A DNA stretch of 64,000 nucleotides from Ligula intestinalis (lineage: Eukaryota; Platyhelminthes; Cestoda; Diphyllobothriidea; Diphyllobothriidae): NCBI GenBank assembly GCA_036362985.1, contig JAYGXS010000005.1, forward strand, positions 5,408,931 to 5,472,930, in the 5' to 3' direction. The translations under genes were made by a program, and so were the position numbers. Under the pieces are notes generated by a model. That model saw only the letters and a list, made by a program, of their open reading frames with translations, did no database searches and was not told the origin of the DNA. Below, one piece after another: positions 58,201 to 61,200 of this stretch. The first letter of the stretch is position 1; each line of letters begins with the position of its first letter.

Positions 58201-61200
58201 ATCAGGGCGCTGTCAGGGTCGCAGGATGAACACGCCCAGAATGATCTTCGCCTCACTCTGAAAGCTTCATTTCATTCGCTGTATTTTTGGGCATCAAGTC
58301 TAGTTACTTAAAGTTGGACACTACGACACCAATTCTCTCCTTTCCTTATAGCTACCTGGTGGGTACAGAAGATGGGCAGATACACAAGTGTTCATGCTCC
58401 TACACGGAACAATATTTGAGCAGCTACTGTTCGCATTCGGTAAGTAAATTCTGTGTCCCCCTGCAAACCCCCACCGCCTTGCCACCCTAATCCAAAACTG
58501 AAAGTGCCTAAAGGATAAGATGGATAGTACTGTGGGGTAAAGTGAACGTTGGGGTCAACAATGTGGGATACGGTGTGGTCCAGCCATGCTGATAGACGAT
58601 GGACGTATCCCAACGAATATAAACTTGTTAATATGATAAGAGGCATGGAAGGTCGGATTTTTATCGATAATTTAATGTAGCGTTGAATGAGTAAGAATAT
58701 GAGAAGTGGGTAAGGGACTCCCAGACAAGTGCAGTTCAGCCATGAATGGGCCGGAGTCCAGAGGCGCAGTCCGGCAAGTAAATCACCGGGTCCGGACAAC
58801 TACAACCGAACAGTAGATCGTCGGTTCTGGGAGTGACTGATTGTAAACAACTCCCTTGCAGTAAGCTCCAGACCTTGAGAAGGCCAAACAGAGGGTGACC
58901 TTGAACGGAGCATTTGACGATCGTGTCTTGCGCACGCGTGGTGGTCATGCCAGACATGACCTGTCCGCGCGGCGTCCGAGGAAAGCATGGCTACGAATAA
59001 GAGGTCGCTACAGTACTATCATTCTAAACGGCCCAATTGTTTGCGAAAACGCACTTTTTAATACTCGATACATTGCTGGTCAGCCTGGTGAATCACAGGT
59101 TAATTTTTTCAACTCAAATGTATTAAATCTAAATCCAGCATGGTCAGAAATACTCAAAGCTTCGGAAGCTTACATTCCGAGGTGAACGTGAAGATATTAC
59201 AGTCGATAAGGTGGATCGGTTTGAGTTGAAATGGATTTATCGGCCTTGCCCAAGAGGAAGGATGACATCCAAGTCTTATTTCCTAAAAACTAGGAGCGAC
59301 AAAGCACTACATTCTCTGTTCATGAGAGCCTAGCCAACTGATTAAAATGATGGAATAAGAAAACGAATTGTCGAAGCAGTGGAGTAATTTAATAAGTAAG
59401 GAGGTGGCAGTCAGTCGACAGTGCTATCCTCGTTCAACTCTCACTGTTTCAAGGTCACGCAACTTCGCACGGAACGTTTTCTGGCTCGCTGATTTGAAGA
59501 TCCTTGACTGATTTCCCCGCCTGCACGTACACGTGCATCCAGATTGTCTACCTCAAGGCCATTTGCACACCCCACCCCTCGGCCAACGCAGTATGGGTCT
59601 CTATACTCGACACCCCCTCGGGCAATACAACACACCGATGGAACGCTACCTGCCATCGCTATCTCTCACACTATTTCAGGCCTGTCTGGACGCAGTCAAC
59701 ACTAGCCCTGGCTTCGCTAGTGGCTGCGGCTACCTGAGGCAGCAATGCAGGGTTCTGTGCACAATAAAACCCCCATCCTGGTGACTTCGGCCTTTTTCAA
59801 ACAACTTCGGATTCGACTTGAGGATTTAAGTGCTCCGAGTAAAACCACTAACTAGACTCTACGAGGACTACTGATGTGGCCCCCTTACCATGACACGAGA
59901 ATAGGAACGCCCGCCCGGGTAATAAAAATGACCCTGCGCTGATTCCCAGGCAGAGTAAATATTCTCACGTCCTAACCTAAGCCATAGCCCTAACCTTTAT
60001 CGTAATCCCACCCCTAAACTCCAACCCCCCAGTACTGTCAACCGCGAATGTGAACGGTTCAAGCTCCGAGAGTTGACCGATGACCAATTCAAGTGCCTCA
60101 TCTTTGTGAGTGCCTTGCAGTCACCTCGTGATGCTGAAATCCGGACCCGTCTACTCTCACAAATTGAACAGGACCCGAAGTCTACTTTGCAGACATTGAC
60201 TGCTGAGTGTCATCAGCTCAAGAATCTTAAGCATGATTCTTCGATCGTGGAGCATCCCAGTTCCTCGTTTGCCACCACCAATGTTCATGCTGTCACTCGG
60301 CCTAAGTCGGTCTCGCCCGAGAAGTCCCATGATCCCACACCCAGAAAACCACCATCAGCGTGCTGGCAGTGTGGGGATTGGCATTTTTCCGCTTCTGTCC
60401 ATTCAAGGAGCATGTTTGTCAAAAATACCACAAACGGGGGCGTAATGAAGACCACTGTCCAGCAGGCCAACCCCTCAAATCAAGGGCTAGCGATAGGAAG
60501 ACAAGAAGTTCCAAACGCCCTTTATCTTACTGTGGTCTGAAGTCCAACCCAATCTCCGCCACATTCCAAACCAAATTTGAGGCATGGAGGAAATATCTCA
60601 TGGTTACCATCAATGGCAAACCTGTACGCCTCCAGGCGGACACGGCATCAGACATCAGCCTCATCTCCAAGTGCACATGGCAGAGGATTGGACGGCCTCC
60701 GATGATCACATCAGACAAAAAGGCCATGAATGTTTCTGGCGGATTTCTCCGGCTCAAAGGTGCGCTTGATTGTAACGTTTCCTTTGAGGGCATTCAATTC
60801 AAGGGAACATGCTACCTTACCAACCGTCGGAAGCTTAACTTAATTGGCCTTGATTGGATCGTGAAACTCGGTCTCCTAGACTTGCCACTTAACCGCTTTT
60901 GCAATGGTGTGCATTCAACTCGGCCCAGTCTCGCCAAATCAAATCAGCTGACAACAAAGCTGATTTCAAGGCCCCCACCTCCTGCCAAGGTGCCTAAGAA
61001 GAAGAAGGTGGAGGAACCAGGACAGAAGGCGCCATCAACTTCCGAGCCCCCTCAAACACCTGGTCGGTCAACCCACAGCGACGCGCGAAAAAGACGTGGT
61101 GCCCCAACAAAGTCTCCATCCTCCTCTCCCACGACTGCCGCCAACTCCCCAGACCTCTCCACGAGGGATCCTAGTGCTAAAAAGTCACGAACTTTAGCCT

